64,000 nucleotides of DNA, taken from positions 1 through 64,000 of IMG/VR virus record IMGVR_UViG_3300030329_001630, one strand, 5' to 3'. This document shows positions 16,865-26,227 of the stretch, one piece after another. The stretch is from a virus. Made by a program: the position numbers and the translations under genes. Under the pieces are notes generated by a model, which did not search any database, had not been told where the DNA came from, and worked only from the letters and a program-made list of their open reading frames with translations. Every line of letters begins with the position of its first letter. Position 1 is the stretch's first letter.

Positions 16865-18120
16865 TCTGGGGTATCCTTTCTAAACCCTTTAAAGCGTGCT
16901 TTCGGGGTTTTTCTTTTACTTCCGCTTAATTTTCGTTTATTTTTGTGAAACACTTCTGTCATGTCTGACACTGATTTTCTTAATTTTTTTTGCTGTTCTT
17001 CTGCTGCCGCTACCTGATCGGCCATTAGTGTTTTAGTTTCATCTACACTTCTTGCTGTCATTTCCGATTGTAACAGACTACTTCCAACAGAATTAAAAGC
17101 AGCATCATAAAGATTACCGTAAGTTCCTCCAGCAACTGTAGCAAAAGAATGGAATAAATTATTAGCTAATGCTCGGGCATCGTCACTACCCTCTTGAAAG
17201 AACTGATGTGTTTCACCACTTCCACCAAAAAACTCATTTAAAGCGGTCATTCGATAGCTATAAGGGTTTTGCCACCTAAACCACTCCGTAGCTTCTGCTT
17301 CTCCCATCCAAGTAGAATTTCCGTCCTCATCAACGGGCAGTGGCATTCTATACGTAGTATTTCCAAAGAAATCTTGACCAGTTTCTAATTGAGAAAGTTG
17401 ATTATCTAAAATCCAATCATCTTGAACAACTAAATTATCGTATATAGCTTGCTGCTCTCCGATTCTTCGAGTGATGTAATCATAAGCTCCTTGATAAGCA
17501 TTTGTATTTTTTAGTCCGATTCTATCAGAAGCTGATTCAAGTTGTCCAACAGCGTGCGTTACTTGTTTTCCTGTGATGGGATCCCTATAACTGACAGTAG
17601 TGTCGCCTCCCGGTGCATCAACTGAAAGGGTAGAAATAGCTCTTTGTCTTTTTCTTTTTTCTTTAGTATAGGCTCTGGTTAAATCACCCATAGTTCTAAT
17701 AGGCTTATTTTTAGAGCTTAATAAGCCGGTAGCTTCCTCAATATTTTGAGTAATTTTAGCTAAAGTTTTATCGGACGCTTCTAAATATCCTCCATCGTCG
17801 ATTTGGATTCCGCCTAACATAGAAAAAAACTGATTATTTATATCTCTAGAAGCACCTTTCATTCTCTGTGTAAAATGAAACATTGCCCTATTAACCTGAC
17901 GTACTTGAGTTTCCCAAGTATGGCCTCCAGTTCCGTGCCACCCAGAACCGGCTCCCCATTGAGGGAGTCCTTCCTCTGCCATTTGACCGCCGCCTGTTCC
18001 AGCGTACATAGAACCCAAAAACCTATTTAGTGTATCATCAAAACCATATTGAGCGCGACCGTAGTCAACCATATCGCCCATCTCTTCTACATCACCTACA
18101 GCATCAAATCCAGCACCCAT
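16861..18120 (-). CDS. Putative structural protein upstream of portal
   Basis: A 419-residue protein I do not recognise. It has a Gly-rich, aromatic N-terminus (YAGTGGGQMAEEGLPQWGAG), a long helical middle and a strongly basic C-terminus (KNKRKLSGSKRKTPKARF). There is no signal peptide or membrane segment. AGGAG lies 8 nt before ATG 18120, directly after the stop of the 61-residue gene. It is immediately upstream of the portal cluster, so a virion or head-tail function is possible. Confidence 0.75.
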   Translation of the reverse strand: MGAGFDAVGDVEEMGDMVDYGRAQYGFDDTLNRFLGSMYAGTGGGQMAEEGLPQWGAGSGWHGTGGHTWETQVRQVNRAMFHFTQRMKGASRDINNQFFSMLGGIQIDDGGYLEASDKTLAKITQNIEEATGLLSSKNKPIRTMGDLTRAYTKEKRKRQRAISTLSVDAPGGDTTVSYRDPITGKQVTHAVGQLESASDRIGLKNTNAYQGAYDYITRRIGEQQAIYDNLVVQDDWILDNQLSQLETGQDFFGNTTYRMPLPVDEDGNSTWMGEAEATEWFRWQNPYSYRMTALNEFFGGSGETHQFFQEGSDDARALANNLFHSFATVAGGTYGNLYDAAFNSVGSSLLQSEMTARSVDETKTLMADQVAAAEEQQKKLRKSVSDMTEVFHKNKRKLSGSKRKTPKARFKGFRKDTPE

Positions 18121-18306
18121 TTATTCTCTCCTATTTTGTTTTTCGGAAATTCCTTTAAGCTTTAGAATCAGTTCCCTCGCTCCCGCTCGGTGAGCTACCT
18201 TTAGATTCAGACTTGGGTCTTCCGCGTCCTCTAAGTTTAGGTCCAGCAATGGAAACAGTTTCTCCAGATTTTCCACTAGCTTCGGATCTACATAAGGAAA
18301 TTTCAT
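18121..18306 (-). CDS. Small conserved-looking protein (61 aa)
   Basis: A 61-residue protein starting MKFPYVDPKLVENLEKLFP and containing VAHRAGARELI. It is helical and mostly charged. Its stop (TAA) abuts the ATG of the next gene and GAGG lies about 9 nt before its start, both signs of a real gene. It overlaps the 90-residue gene in another frame over most of its length; both frames look protein-like. Function unknown. Confidence 0.6.
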   Translation of the reverse strand: MKFPYVDPKLVENLEKLFPLLDLNLEDAEDPSLNLKVAHRAGARELILKLKGISEKQNRRE

Positions 18307-18427
18307 TTTCTAAGTCCTCTACTTTTTTAATTAAATGAATGAAAAGCATTCGTGCTTCTCCAGCAGAAAGAGCTACACCGCTTCCACTTAACCGAAGCCT
18401 TCTAATTACCTGTTCAATATTATGCAT
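18155..18427 (-). CDS. Small protein with AT-hook-like basic segment (90 aa)
   Basis: A 90-residue protein whose ATG 18427 has AGGAG 7 nt upstream and begins just after the RNR stop. The first half is helical (MHNIEQVIRRLRLSGSGVAL, then a LIKKVEDLENEISL helix); the second half includes KLRGRGRPKSESKGSS, an AT-hook-like R-G-R-P core followed by a Ser/Gly tail. This suggests DNA binding, but the motif is short. It overlaps the 61-residue gene in a different frame. Confidence 0.6.
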   Translation of the reverse strand: MHNIEQVIRRLRLSGSGVALSAGEARMLFIHLIKKVEDLENEISLCRSEASGKSGETVSIAGPKLRGRGRPKSESKGSSPSGSEGTDSKA

Positions 18428-18435
18428 TCGTTCTC

Positions 18436-20391
18436 CTAATCTGTTAAATCTACAAGTTCGCAAGATCCTCCAGTGCAAGCAAGTGTTTGGCTTGACTTTG
18501 TAGTATCTTCTAATTCATAAAGCGAGAGTTTATTCCATTTAATCAACGGCATCTTATCGCACTTTACCAAGAAGCTTACTTCGTCTACTGGCTCGAAGGG
18601 AGCTTGCTTGTAAACATGTTCGGTTTTTGGGAGGAAAGAGATTCCTTGGATATCATCGAAGTTACGATAGACCCAATCACCAATCTCCATGTATTCGTCA
18701 TCTGTATACTCAATCGTAACTGAAGGGTTGTGATCAGTCCAATATTTCTTGTATACCATCCAGAGTTCGAGGTGACGCATTGCCGAGACCTCATTACGAG
18801 TTAAGGCTCCGTTAGGCGCACCGATGGGGAACTCAAAGATGATAGTGGAATCCGGGTTGTTAGCGCACCGTTCGTGCGGCACGTTCTGATCAAGCATTAG
18901 GGTAGTCAGGGGGTCTTTGATATCCATTCTAACTCTTCTGATGTAGTGCTTGGCATACCTTGGGTGGATACCCGAGGCCGAGTCCACAAGGCACGACACC
19001 GTACCTGAGGGCTTGACCGTGGTAATTGCAGCACTTGGGTTAATACCGATTCGGTTGGCCCAATCAGCATTGACCTCATGTGTCAAATCTCGCCATCTCT
19101 TTAATCGCCCCCTAAGCTGACCCATTGAAATTTTTCCATAAGTAATAGGGTTATCCCAGATTCCGGTAAGTGAAACTCCAAGAAGTCTTTCTTCTTCGCT
19201 ATTCTTTTTCCATTCTTCTGAAAGGAAAGGGAAGTGCGTCAAGGATGACTGGAGTGTCCCAAGGATTGTTGCTTGTTCGATTTTGTTTTCGATATCGATG
19301 CTACAGTCTTCTGGTCTAATAACAACTTCAGTAAGATTACAAAACTGTTTGCTTCGGAGAGTAATCTCCCCACACGGATTAGTACCAAACTTGTAGTTAT
19401 TATCTCTCTGCGTGTTTTCCATGCACTTCTGAGTCCCGTATCGATTAAAGATACCCCGCTCACCGGAGCGTGACTCGTACAGATGTGCCCACTCCTGAAG
19501 GAACTCAGATACTGAGGGCTTGGAATTATAAATAGCAGAGTTGTTAGCAAGAGAACGTTGGCTTTCCTGCTCCCACCAGTTACCTGACTTGCACTTAGCC
19601 ATGTCGTAGTCCTTCAAATCTGACAGTGAGATCATAGCAGATCTACGCACCCCTCCAACAACAATAGCATTACCAATAGAACAAGCAATGTCATGAATGT
19701 CTACGGGCTTAAGCTTTTTGCCTCTCTTGTTATAAAACATATTAGTAATAAATCTGAACACATCTTCAAGAGGTCCGGGTCCAGAAGCTCGTCCACCGAA
19801 TGTCTTAAGCCTAGCCCCAGATGGACGTACTTTAGAAACATCCCATGTGGGATGACACCCTTCGTACAAATGCATCATAAGCTCGTAGATAGCAATAGAC
19901 CATCCTTCTTTGGAGTCTTCTACTTCAACGATCTCATCAATTCTTTCAATAGATTCGGGAACTGTAGGCCACTGATCGATTACACTTTCTTCGACAGAAA
20001 ATCCTACTCCGGTGCCATTCATCAGAATGTAACAAAGTTCCTGCATAGCCTTAGGACTATCCAATGCAATATAAGAACAATTATAAGTACACGTATTGTC
20101 CCTATCAGCAGCAGGGCCAGCAGTCATCATAGCTCTCATGCTAGGCATAATATTTTTATTTAAAATGGCTTCCCTAATGTCCCCTCTAGTTTTTAGAATA
20201 GGGAACTTTCCACACATCCAGTTCCAGTAGCGGTCAACCGTTTCAGTCCACGTTTCCCGCCTTGAGAGGTCATTACGCCACTTTGCGTAGCGGGACTGAT
20301 GAATAAAGTCACCGAAAAAATTCATAGTTCGTATCCCTTCGTAGCTAATATCTGGGTTTTTTAAACCATCCAGCTTGTTTGCCAAAGACAT
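18436..20391 (-). CDS. Class II (adenosylcobalamin) ribonucleotide reductase
   Basis: A 651-residue monomeric reductase of the RTPR type, which converts ribonucleotides to deoxyribonucleotides with vitamin B12 and needs no oxygen or second subunit. Visible: CTYNCSYIAL near residue 100 (active-site Cys), the NGTGVGFSVE loop, the PSGARLKTFGGRASGP segment, the GTNPCGEI thiyl-radical motif near 337 with CNLTEV after it, TVKPSGTVSCL, and a C-terminal CTGGSC pair like the swinging Cys of RTPR (which ends C-E-G-G-A-C). All catalytic Cys appear present. AAGAAG lies before ATG 20391; MNFFG at 20325 is an alternative start with GAAGGG upstream. It overlaps the exonuclease gene by 31 nt. Confidence 0.93.
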   Translation of the reverse strand: MSLANKLDGLKNPDISYEGIRTMNFFGDFIHQSRYAKWRNDLSRRETWTETVDRYWNWMCGKFPILKTRGDIREAILNKNIMPSMRAMMTAGPAADRDNTCTYNCSYIALDSPKAMQELCYILMNGTGVGFSVEESVIDQWPTVPESIERIDEIVEVEDSKEGWSIAIYELMMHLYEGCHPTWDVSKVRPSGARLKTFGGRASGPGPLEDVFRFITNMFYNKRGKKLKPVDIHDIACSIGNAIVVGGVRRSAMISLSDLKDYDMAKCKSGNWWEQESQRSLANNSAIYNSKPSVSEFLQEWAHLYESRSGERGIFNRYGTQKCMENTQRDNNYKFGTNPCGEITLRSKQFCNLTEVVIRPEDCSIDIENKIEQATILGTLQSSLTHFPFLSEEWKKNSEEERLLGVSLTGIWDNPITYGKISMGQLRGRLKRWRDLTHEVNADWANRIGINPSAAITTVKPSGTVSCLVDSASGIHPRYAKHYIRRVRMDIKDPLTTLMLDQNVPHERCANNPDSTIIFEFPIGAPNGALTRNEVSAMRHLELWMVYKKYWTDHNPSVTIEYTDDEYMEIGDWVYRNFDDIQGISFLPKTEHVYKQAPFEPVDEVSFLVKCDKMPLIKWNKLSLYELEDTTKSSQTLACTGGSCELVDLTD

Positions 20392-21059
20392 GGTTCTTCT
20401 TTATCTCTTAAAATTCTAACTGAGGTCGCTTGACTCAGGGCATATTCTTCTGTCAAGCCCCTTTTTTCATACTCTGCCATTACAATAGCCTCCCAATTGG
20501 CGGGGCTATTTTGTTCCAAAAGTCTATCTGCTTTTACTGGACCCACCTTAGGAATGCCCGGTATCTTATCTGTACTATCTCCCATAAGCCATTGCTTGTA
20601 AAAGAACCGATCTGCTTGCTCAACCGTAACATAGCGAGGCTCCCATTCCTTATCAGGATTCCAGTGCCAGCCGGGAGTACATCTTAAATCTTTGTCGATA
20701 GTCACAGCGATAGCTCTTTCGCCAGAAGCTTCTTTACCCATTAGATCGTCCGCTTCTAAGTGAGGAGTATAAGCAATCTTATACAATGCTTTCATTGAGT
20801 CGATAACATCAATCATCGAGTCGGGTTTGGATACACTACTTCGGTGTTCCTTGTAGGCAGGCCAATATTTTCTGCGGTAATTATCTTCTCGACTACAGCT
20901 AAAAGCCAGTACAGCTTCATTACATTCATAAGGAGTCCAACTAGCTACGTATTCTCTAATGTTCTGAAGAAGATACTCATCGCCGTACACATCTACTTTA
21001 CACGCTAATTTATAAGCAATGATATCCCCATCAAGGATCGCTATCGTCGGCATCTGCAT
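20361..21059 (-). CDS. 5'-3' exonuclease (FEN/gp6-like)
   Basis: A 232-residue nuclease of the T7 gp6 / FEN family, which removes RNA primers and recombines or degrades DNA ends. Motifs: ILDGDIIAYK at the N-terminus, EADDLMG near residue 105, TIDKDLRC, and the helix-hairpin region GDSTDKIPGIPKVGPVKAD. The ATG at 21059 has GGAG 7 nt upstream; a TTG one codon earlier is possible. It overlaps both neighbours, in a nucleotide-metabolism block of kinase, exonuclease and RNR. Confidence 0.9.
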   Translation of the reverse strand: MQMPTIAILDGDIIAYKLACKVDVYGDEYLLQNIREYVASWTPYECNEAVLAFSCSREDNYRRKYWPAYKEHRSSVSKPDSMIDVIDSMKALYKIAYTPHLEADDLMGKEASGERAIAVTIDKDLRCTPGWHWNPDKEWEPRYVTVEQADRFFYKQWLMGDSTDKIPGIPKVGPVKADRLLEQNSPANWEAIVMAEYEKRGLTEEYALSQATSVRILRDKEEPCLWQTSWMV

Positions 21060-21768
21060 CAAAAATCTCCGAAGGGTCGATATTTTCTTCTAACAAGATC
21101 TGTTTAATTTCCTTAAATACAGCGTCCATATCGGGATCCCTGTTTTCTCTTCTTGACTTACATAACTCACAAGTACACGGAACTTCTTCAAGCCAATCTT
21201 CGTAGGCAAATACTAAATTCTCTTCTAGTTCTTCGAGGCTTCGGTTGTTCCAGAACAAATGACAAAACGGAGTCAAAGCGTTAGGTCGATGCTTAATAGT
21301 TTTTTCAATAAGGTTTGCAAGTGCTTCGGACTCATGTTTTCTCCAAGCTCCATCCTCATCAAAAAGAGTTCGGTCTCCTGCCGCAACAAATATTGTCTTG
21401 CCTCCTCTATGTTTAATTGCCTCTGTTTCATTAACGTATCTGCAATCGTCAATGAGAATAACCGTTTCTGATTCTCGTTCTCCAGACGTTTCTTTAAGCA
21501 AGTGTTTTTCATATTGCTCTGTCCACCTCTCTACCCAGTAGTCTTGATTTTGTTCACGCATCTTTGCGCCCCAATTTTGGCAGTATTTTCTATACCCTTC
21601 CGGATCTTCAGCTTTACCGTATCCAGCCTTATCGGCTTCTTCTTTAAGGGCAGCGGCAAATGGCAAATAGACGGGCGTGTAACCATCTTCATACAGATGA
21701 CGCATCAGTTCCCTTACTATCGTTGTCTTTCCTGTACCGGCCCTCCCAGAGAACGAAATTATTTTCAT
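21031..21768 (-). CDS. Deoxynucleoside monophosphate kinase
   Basis: A 245-residue P-loop kinase. The N-terminus MKIISFSGRAGTGKTT holds the ATP-binding loop, followed by ALKEEADKAGYG and a WGAKMREQNQDYWVERW segment typical of phage dNMP kinases, and ILIDDCRYVNE (Walker B plus Arg). It phosphorylates dNMPs for phage DNA synthesis. A CTCELCKSRR motif near the C-terminus is an unusual Cys pair; the tail is acidic. GGAG lies 9 nt before ATG 21768. Confidence 0.85.
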   Translation of the reverse strand: MKIISFSGRAGTGKTTIVRELMRHLYEDGYTPVYLPFAAALKEEADKAGYGKAEDPEGYRKYCQNWGAKMREQNQDYWVERWTEQYEKHLLKETSGERESETVILIDDCRYVNETEAIKHRGGKTIFVAAGDRTLFDEDGAWRKHESEALANLIEKTIKHRPNALTPFCHLFWNNRSLEELEENLVFAYEDWLEEVPCTCELCKSRRENRDPDMDAVFKEIKQILLEENIDPSEIFDADADDSDP

Positions 21769-22231
21769 ATAGCCATCTCCTAATTTTGTTTAAACTATCT
21801 CCACCGTAAGATGGGATCGGGATTCCGTTTTTATTTAACACATCACACACTAGATCAGCGCAAGTCTTTGGTCTTTTTACGCCTAAATAATTAAGCCACT
21901 TGAAATGTTTTACAACACCCCACTTAGCTAAGACAAAGAAACTATAGTTACCATCGTATCTAGGAAGATCTTGCTCTACTTTTTCTAGAGAAGATTCTAC
22001 ATCTCCTAAGTACATAAACAAATCAAATTTTTTTATTTTATGCACTGCTTTATTTGTAGTAAGGTAAGGATATTTCTTATTAACACCAAACCAATAATGA
22101 CACGGCCCGACTGATATACCTGCGTGCGTATGCGTCATTCGTGGGGCTAAGACTTTAAATGCAATTCTAGCCCACAAAGGTTCTTTCTTTGAAGTCTTGT
22201 AAAAGAAAACCACTAATGGGTATCTGCCCAT
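21689..22231 (-). CDS. Permuted papain-like (NlpC/P60, YiiX-type) hydrolase
   Basis: A 180-residue protein with the order of a circularly permuted papain-like enzyme: a His in MTHTHAGISVG (about residues 33-43) comes before the likely nucleophile in TCADLVCDVLNKNGI (about 123-137). Members of this fold cut peptidoglycan peptides or amide/ester bonds. It has no clear signal peptide. GGAG precedes ATG 22231, and the gene overlaps the DNA polymerase end by 19 nt and the kinase start by 80 nt. No other endolysin candidate is visible, so a lysis or cell-wall role is worth considering; an accessory role in the host is equally possible. Confidence 0.6.
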   Translation of the reverse strand: MGRYPLVVFFYKTSKKEPLWARIAFKVLAPRMTHTHAGISVGPCHYWFGVNKKYPYLTTNKAVHKIKKFDLFMYLGDVESSLEKVEQDLPRYDGNYSFFVLAKWGVVKHFKWLNYLGVKRPKTCADLVCDVLNKNGIPIPSYGGDSLNKIRRWLYENNFVLWEGRYRKDNDSKGTDASSV

Positions 22232-23925
22232 GATTCTCCAATCACATACTCTGCGTCCACCGGCATTCTAATACCAAGTTTTCTTCCTGCTTCTTGGGCG
22301 CAGCGTACCAGTTCCTTGCCAGTTTCTTCGGCAATCTCTGGAGGACAAGACGTTTGGATCTCGTCATGGATCCAACCCATCATCTTTACCCCCTTGGGGG
22401 AAAGGGACCGATGGGCCAAAACGATCCAGAGTTTAGAAACAACTGCGCCATTTCCCTGTAGTAGAGTGTTAAGAGCTGCGTGATCACTCCGTACAGGAAC
22501 ACGGCGACCATCCAAGAGAACAACACTACCATACTTAGCCGATTGGAATTGGACATTCTGAATTACTTTCTTAAGTGCAGGCAATCGCCTTAGGAATTTA
22601 TCTTTAAGTTGTTGACCATCACGGGCATTACCGCCAACGATCTGACCAATCTTTTCTGATCCGGCACCATAAAGGAAACCGTAAATAAATGTCTTTGCTT
22701 GATCTCTGTTGGTCAAGCCTGCTGCTTCCATGTTGGTAGTATGAATATCACCTTCAAGGATTTCCTTGGCATAAGCACCGCCGTCAAACTCGGCCATCTG
22801 ATGAGCCAACATACGTAGCTCAAGGCCACTTAGGTCAGAGCCAACTTGGACATGACCGTCGTGAGGCTTCCAAAGCCTGCGTGACTTAGGGTTCTTATCT
22901 ACTTGTGCAATGTTTGGTTGTGAGTGCGTAGCGCGACCAGTTGCAGCACCTTGGTGATTGAACTGCCCATGAATCGTACCAGTACCAGACACACAAGCCC
23001 GCAACATCCAATCGTCCACCATACCTAGCAGCTTCTGGGCATCACGGTACTCAAGGATAGAACGGGCTTCAGGAAACTTCAATGATTTCAATACCTTTGT
23101 ATCACAGTTGGGATTCCCCTTCTCACTGACAGGGGCTTTCCAACTGTACTTCACTTTAAACCGCTCGGCAATCTGCTTGGTACTAGCAGGATTAAAGATA
23201 GTAACCTTATCTTTCAATCGCTTACCAGTCTTTTCTGACCAACGTTCTTCAACAATCGCAGGAAACGTAGCCTGAAGATTATCTTCGATGTCAGCTTTAA
23301 CTCCTTGTAGTTCTCTCTGTAGTTCACTTGCTCCATTGCAATCAAACTTAAACCCATTCTTTGTCATATCGGCACACACGTGTCCGACAAGATGCTCGAA
23401 TTGAACTACTTTTTTATTGTCTTGTACCCAAGATTTTTGATAGTCGTAAATCTTTTCGTTTACAATTACATCTTGAATACAGTACTCCATCATTTCATCA
23501 GAGTATTCTTCCCATCCGCCATCGTAGTCTTGTTTGTCTTCTCCGAGTTTCCTGCCCCATGCCTCCAAGGAGTGGCTATGTCGCCCTTTCTTGTCGTGTA
23601 GAGGGAACTTGACATCCTGTTTATCAGGATACATCAATCTAGAAACAATGAGAGTATCAAGTACAGGGCAGCTACGAACAAGACCACATCGAGCAAGAAC
23701 GGGGATGTCGTACCCGATAAGATTATGACCGATCCAAAGAGAAGCCCGATTAAGAAACGCAATACCTGATTGGATTTCGTCGGGATTGAACGTGTAGACT
23801 CTATCTGAGCCTGCTTCTTTTGCCACGATGCACCAAACATGCTCGGCTCGTTGAATGGGTTCCCCTCGTTTATTGATTGACGGATACGCGAGGCCGTTTG
23901 CCTCGATGTCCCAGATGATTTCCAT
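22213..23925 (-). CDS. DNA polymerase, family A with 3'-5' exonuclease
   Basis: A 570-residue polymerase of the T7 gp5 type, shorter than T7 (704 aa). Exonuclease: DIEANGL (residues 6-12), HNLIGYD near 65, YCIQDV near 148. Polymerase: motif A SDLSGLELR near 360, motif B RDQAKTFIYGFLYGAG near 407, motif C WIHDEIQ near 517. The start at 23925 has GAGG 10 nt upstream, six nt after the primase stop. It works with the primase-helicase and SSB encoded upstream. Confidence 0.95.
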   Translation of the reverse strand: MEIIWDIEANGLAYPSINKRGEPIQRAEHVWCIVAKEAGSDRVYTFNPDEIQSGIAFLNRASLWIGHNLIGYDIPVLARCGLVRSCPVLDTLIVSRLMYPDKQDVKFPLHDKKGRHSHSLEAWGRKLGEDKQDYDGGWEEYSDEMMEYCIQDVIVNEKIYDYQKSWVQDNKKVVQFEHLVGHVCADMTKNGFKFDCNGASELQRELQGVKADIEDNLQATFPAIVEERWSEKTGKRLKDKVTIFNPASTKQIAERFKVKYSWKAPVSEKGNPNCDTKVLKSLKFPEARSILEYRDAQKLLGMVDDWMLRACVSGTGTIHGQFNHQGAATGRATHSQPNIAQVDKNPKSRRLWKPHDGHVQVGSDLSGLELRMLAHQMAEFDGGAYAKEILEGDIHTTNMEAAGLTNRDQAKTFIYGFLYGAGSEKIGQIVGGNARDGQQLKDKFLRRLPALKKVIQNVQFQSAKYGSVVLLDGRRVPVRSDHAALNTLLQGNGAVVSKLWIVLAHRSLSPKGVKMMGWIHDEIQTSCPPEIAEETGKELVRCAQEAGRKLGIRMPVDAEYVIGESWADTH

Positions 23926-23930
23926 GTCAT

Positions 23931-25730
23931 TTAATCCTCATTAATGGACTTGCCTTCCCCAAAGGGGTTGGCTTCAAACATAACTTCACCATCATCTCCA
24001 AATGCAAAGTCCTTTTCTGTAAGCCTTGAAGTAGTGCGGTCGTAGAACAGTGCAGATGCAATGCCGCAACGACCAGTAAGTCTGTTTTTAAGCACACGAA
24101 CAATAGTAGTGTTACTGACAACAGGATCGGGGTCTTGTCGATTGCGTTCGAGTGCAACAACCGTGTTGGGTACAGACGCGAGAGCGCCTGAACCACGCAG
24201 ATCCTGCAAGGTAATACGATTACCTTCCTCGTAAGCTTTGTCTGTCTTCTTAAGCTGAGAAACAATATCAATATGAACACCAGTGCGAACACACAATGCA
24301 CGAAGTTCTTTCATAATACTGTCAATGATAATTCTTTCTGAGCTACCACCTTCAACATCCTTGTTGGCAAGACCCATCAGTCCTGCGGCTGCGGCAGTAA
24401 TGTGGTCCAGAACAATAACCTCGACCCCGAGAGAGATTGCCATGAATTCCATTCGTGCGAGAAGGTTTGCCATACCATTGTTTCCCAAATGATCGTAAAC
24501 GTAGAAGCTTGTGGCGGAAAGTCTCTTTCGAGCATCCGCATATTCTTCATCGGTAAGATCATCTACAATCTCGATATCAATAGGATCTTTACCCATCTTA
24601 TTTCTCAGTTCATTCATCATTCGTGATGCTCGAATAGCACGAACAGGTTTGTTCAACATCAATGAAACCATATCATCAATAGTTTCTTTGGGAGATTCTT
24701 CAAGCATGATAGCACCAACAGAACGTCCTTCGCTCAGGTGGTGGTGCATAATCTCACGAAGGATCGTAGACTTACCTGAACCAGTGCCCGAGCAGTGCAG
24801 AGTGATTTCGCCTGAGCGTTGTCCAAGACAAAACTCTGACATCTTATCCCACGGGAATGCCCACACTTTAGCGTCAACAAGATCGTTTGATGAATCTTCA
24901 ACATCACTGACATGAAGGATTTCATCTGGGCTATACGCTTGAGCTTCCCATACAGCGTTCACCACAGCCTTGGAGTTGCCCTTAACGTAGCAGTCACTGG
25001 CATCCTTGTATGGAAGCTTGGCAATCTTAGCGCGGCCCGGAGGAAGGATCTCAGCCACCTTACGAGCAGCCTCTTGACCGGCATCATCCATGTCAAACAT
25101 CAGAACGATTTCTTCATAGCTATTAACAAATTCAAGGTTACCCTTGATGTACTTCAGCGCAGATGAAGCCCCATTCGGTACAGACACAACAGGCCACGTA
25201 CCCAGAAGCTGGCTGACAGTCAAGCAGTCCAGTTCACCTTCAGTAATCACCAGTCTTTTACCGCCATTACTCTTAAAGAGATTCTGGCCGAACAGTTCGC
25301 AGTTACTTGGTGAACCGGACCACTTAAACTGCTTGTCAGGTCCGCGCAGATGTTGCGCCACAAGTTCTCCATTACGATAGTAAGGAGCGATGTGCATCTC
25401 CTTGCCGTTGACATTAGCCACCTGATAGCCGTACTTTCGGCAGGTCTTGTGATCAATCTTACGATCAGAGATATCTACACAAGAACCAGTGTACTTCTTG
25501 AAATCAATAATGGTGGGTTCCATCGCAATTTTCTCCTTGCTGTTGCTTGAGGGAACATAGTATTCACAACGAAAACAATACTTGTGGTCATCTGAATAAA
25601 CAACCAGATTATCGCCAGAGCGGTCGAACCCCTGTTCGGCACACTTAGGACACTGCTCTCTATCAACGACGTAGCTATCTTCTTCAATCATCTGAGTTAA
25701 GCTTTCTAACAATGTTTTCCATAGACTCAT
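23931..25730 (-). CDS. DNA primase/helicase (gp4-like)
   Basis: A 599-residue bifunctional protein. A zinc-binding primase module has Cys 27, 30, 52 and 55 (CPKC and CFRC). The Toprim region shows TEGELDCLTV near 160 and LMFDMDDAGQEA near 210. The hexameric helicase has Walker A GTGSGKST near 315 and VIVLDHITAAAAG. It unwinds DNA and primes the lagging strand. The start could be 25730, or ATG 25691 (MIEEDS), which sits in the stop region of the upstream 50-residue gene and gives a zinc site at a T7-like distance from the N-terminus. Neither has a strong ribosome site. Confidence 0.93.
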   Translation of the reverse strand: MSLWKTLLESLTQMIEEDSYVVDREQCPKCAEQGFDRSGDNLVVYSDDHKYCFRCEYYVPSSNSKEKIAMEPTIIDFKKYTGSCVDISDRKIDHKTCRKYGYQVANVNGKEMHIAPYYRNGELVAQHLRGPDKQFKWSGSPSNCELFGQNLFKSNGGKRLVITEGELDCLTVSQLLGTWPVVSVPNGASSALKYIKGNLEFVNSYEEIVLMFDMDDAGQEAARKVAEILPPGRAKIAKLPYKDASDCYVKGNSKAVVNAVWEAQAYSPDEILHVSDVEDSSNDLVDAKVWAFPWDKMSEFCLGQRSGEITLHCSGTGSGKSTILREIMHHHLSEGRSVGAIMLEESPKETIDDMVSLMLNKPVRAIRASRMMNELRNKMGKDPIDIEIVDDLTDEEYADARKRLSATSFYVYDHLGNNGMANLLARMEFMAISLGVEVIVLDHITAAAAGLMGLANKDVEGGSSERIIIDSIMKELRALCVRTGVHIDIVSQLKKTDKAYEEGNRITLQDLRGSGALASVPNTVVALERNRQDPDPVVSNTTIVRVLKNRLTGRCGIASALFYDRTTSRLTEKDFAFGDDGEVMFEANPFGEGKSINED

Positions 25731-25836
25731 CAGTCATAGTGATTTCCCAATAGTAACCAGCGGGATCGCCATCAGACTCAACCTGAATGGCATCGTCAAC
25801 TAACTCAGTAAGAATCTTTTTGAATACATTAATCAA
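25684..25836 (-). CDS. Small hypothetical protein with TTG start (50 aa)
   Basis: A 50-residue acidic protein, helical at the N-terminus (INVFKKILTELVDDAIQ) and ending NSDD. The TTG start at 25836 has GGAG 9 nt upstream and overlaps the RusA stop by 8 nt; the stop overlaps the primase start region. It fills the only gap between RusA and primase. A stretch at 25735-25752 resembles the promoter at 42204. Function unknown. Confidence 0.65.
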   Translation of the reverse strand: MINVFKKILTELVDDAIQVESDGDPAGYYWEITMTDESMENIVRKLNSDD

Positions 25837-26218
25837 TTTGGTTTACTCCAATTTTAAACCAACCGTCTTGTTCAGGACTCTCGGTCCAACACTTCACAAC
25901 ATAAAGCTTTTCTACTTGCCTGTCATCCTCCCATAGTATTCCATTGAGGGAATCAAAAACAGCTTTAGTAAAGTTATCAATGTCACCTCTAGGTGAAGAC
26001 AACTTAGTAGTCTTAGGTTTGCAGACATATAGCTCCAGATCAACCGATAACGGCCCTTGGAGAGGTTCAAACTCCCCAAGGACCGCCTCGGCCACATCGA
26101 TCATATCTTTTCTGAATTGTTTATACGCACCAGTGAAGTACGCATGTCCATGTTTGGATACCCGAGGACGGCTGGCTGCAACTGGATTTATATTAAAAGT
26201 CCATTCACCAGCATTCAT
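25829..26218 (-). CDS. RusA-like Holliday junction resolvase
   Basis: A 129-residue protein with the RusA pattern: VAASRPRVSKHG at the N-terminus, then the acidic catalytic segment D-x-D-N-FTKAVFDSLNGILWEDDRQV, which carries the family's conserved Asp residues and Lys. RusA enzymes cut four-way DNA junctions. It probably takes the place of T7 endonuclease I (gp3), which resolves branched DNA before packaging. AGGAGG lies 5 nt before the start. Confidence 0.9.
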   Translation of the reverse strand: MNAGEWTFNINPVAASRPRVSKHGHAYFTGAYKQFRKDMIDVAEAVLGEFEPLQGPLSVDLELYVCKPKTTKLSSPRGDIDNFTKAVFDSLNGILWEDDRQVEKLYVVKCWTESPEQDGWFKIGVNQID

Positions 26219-26227
26219 GTAGCCTCC

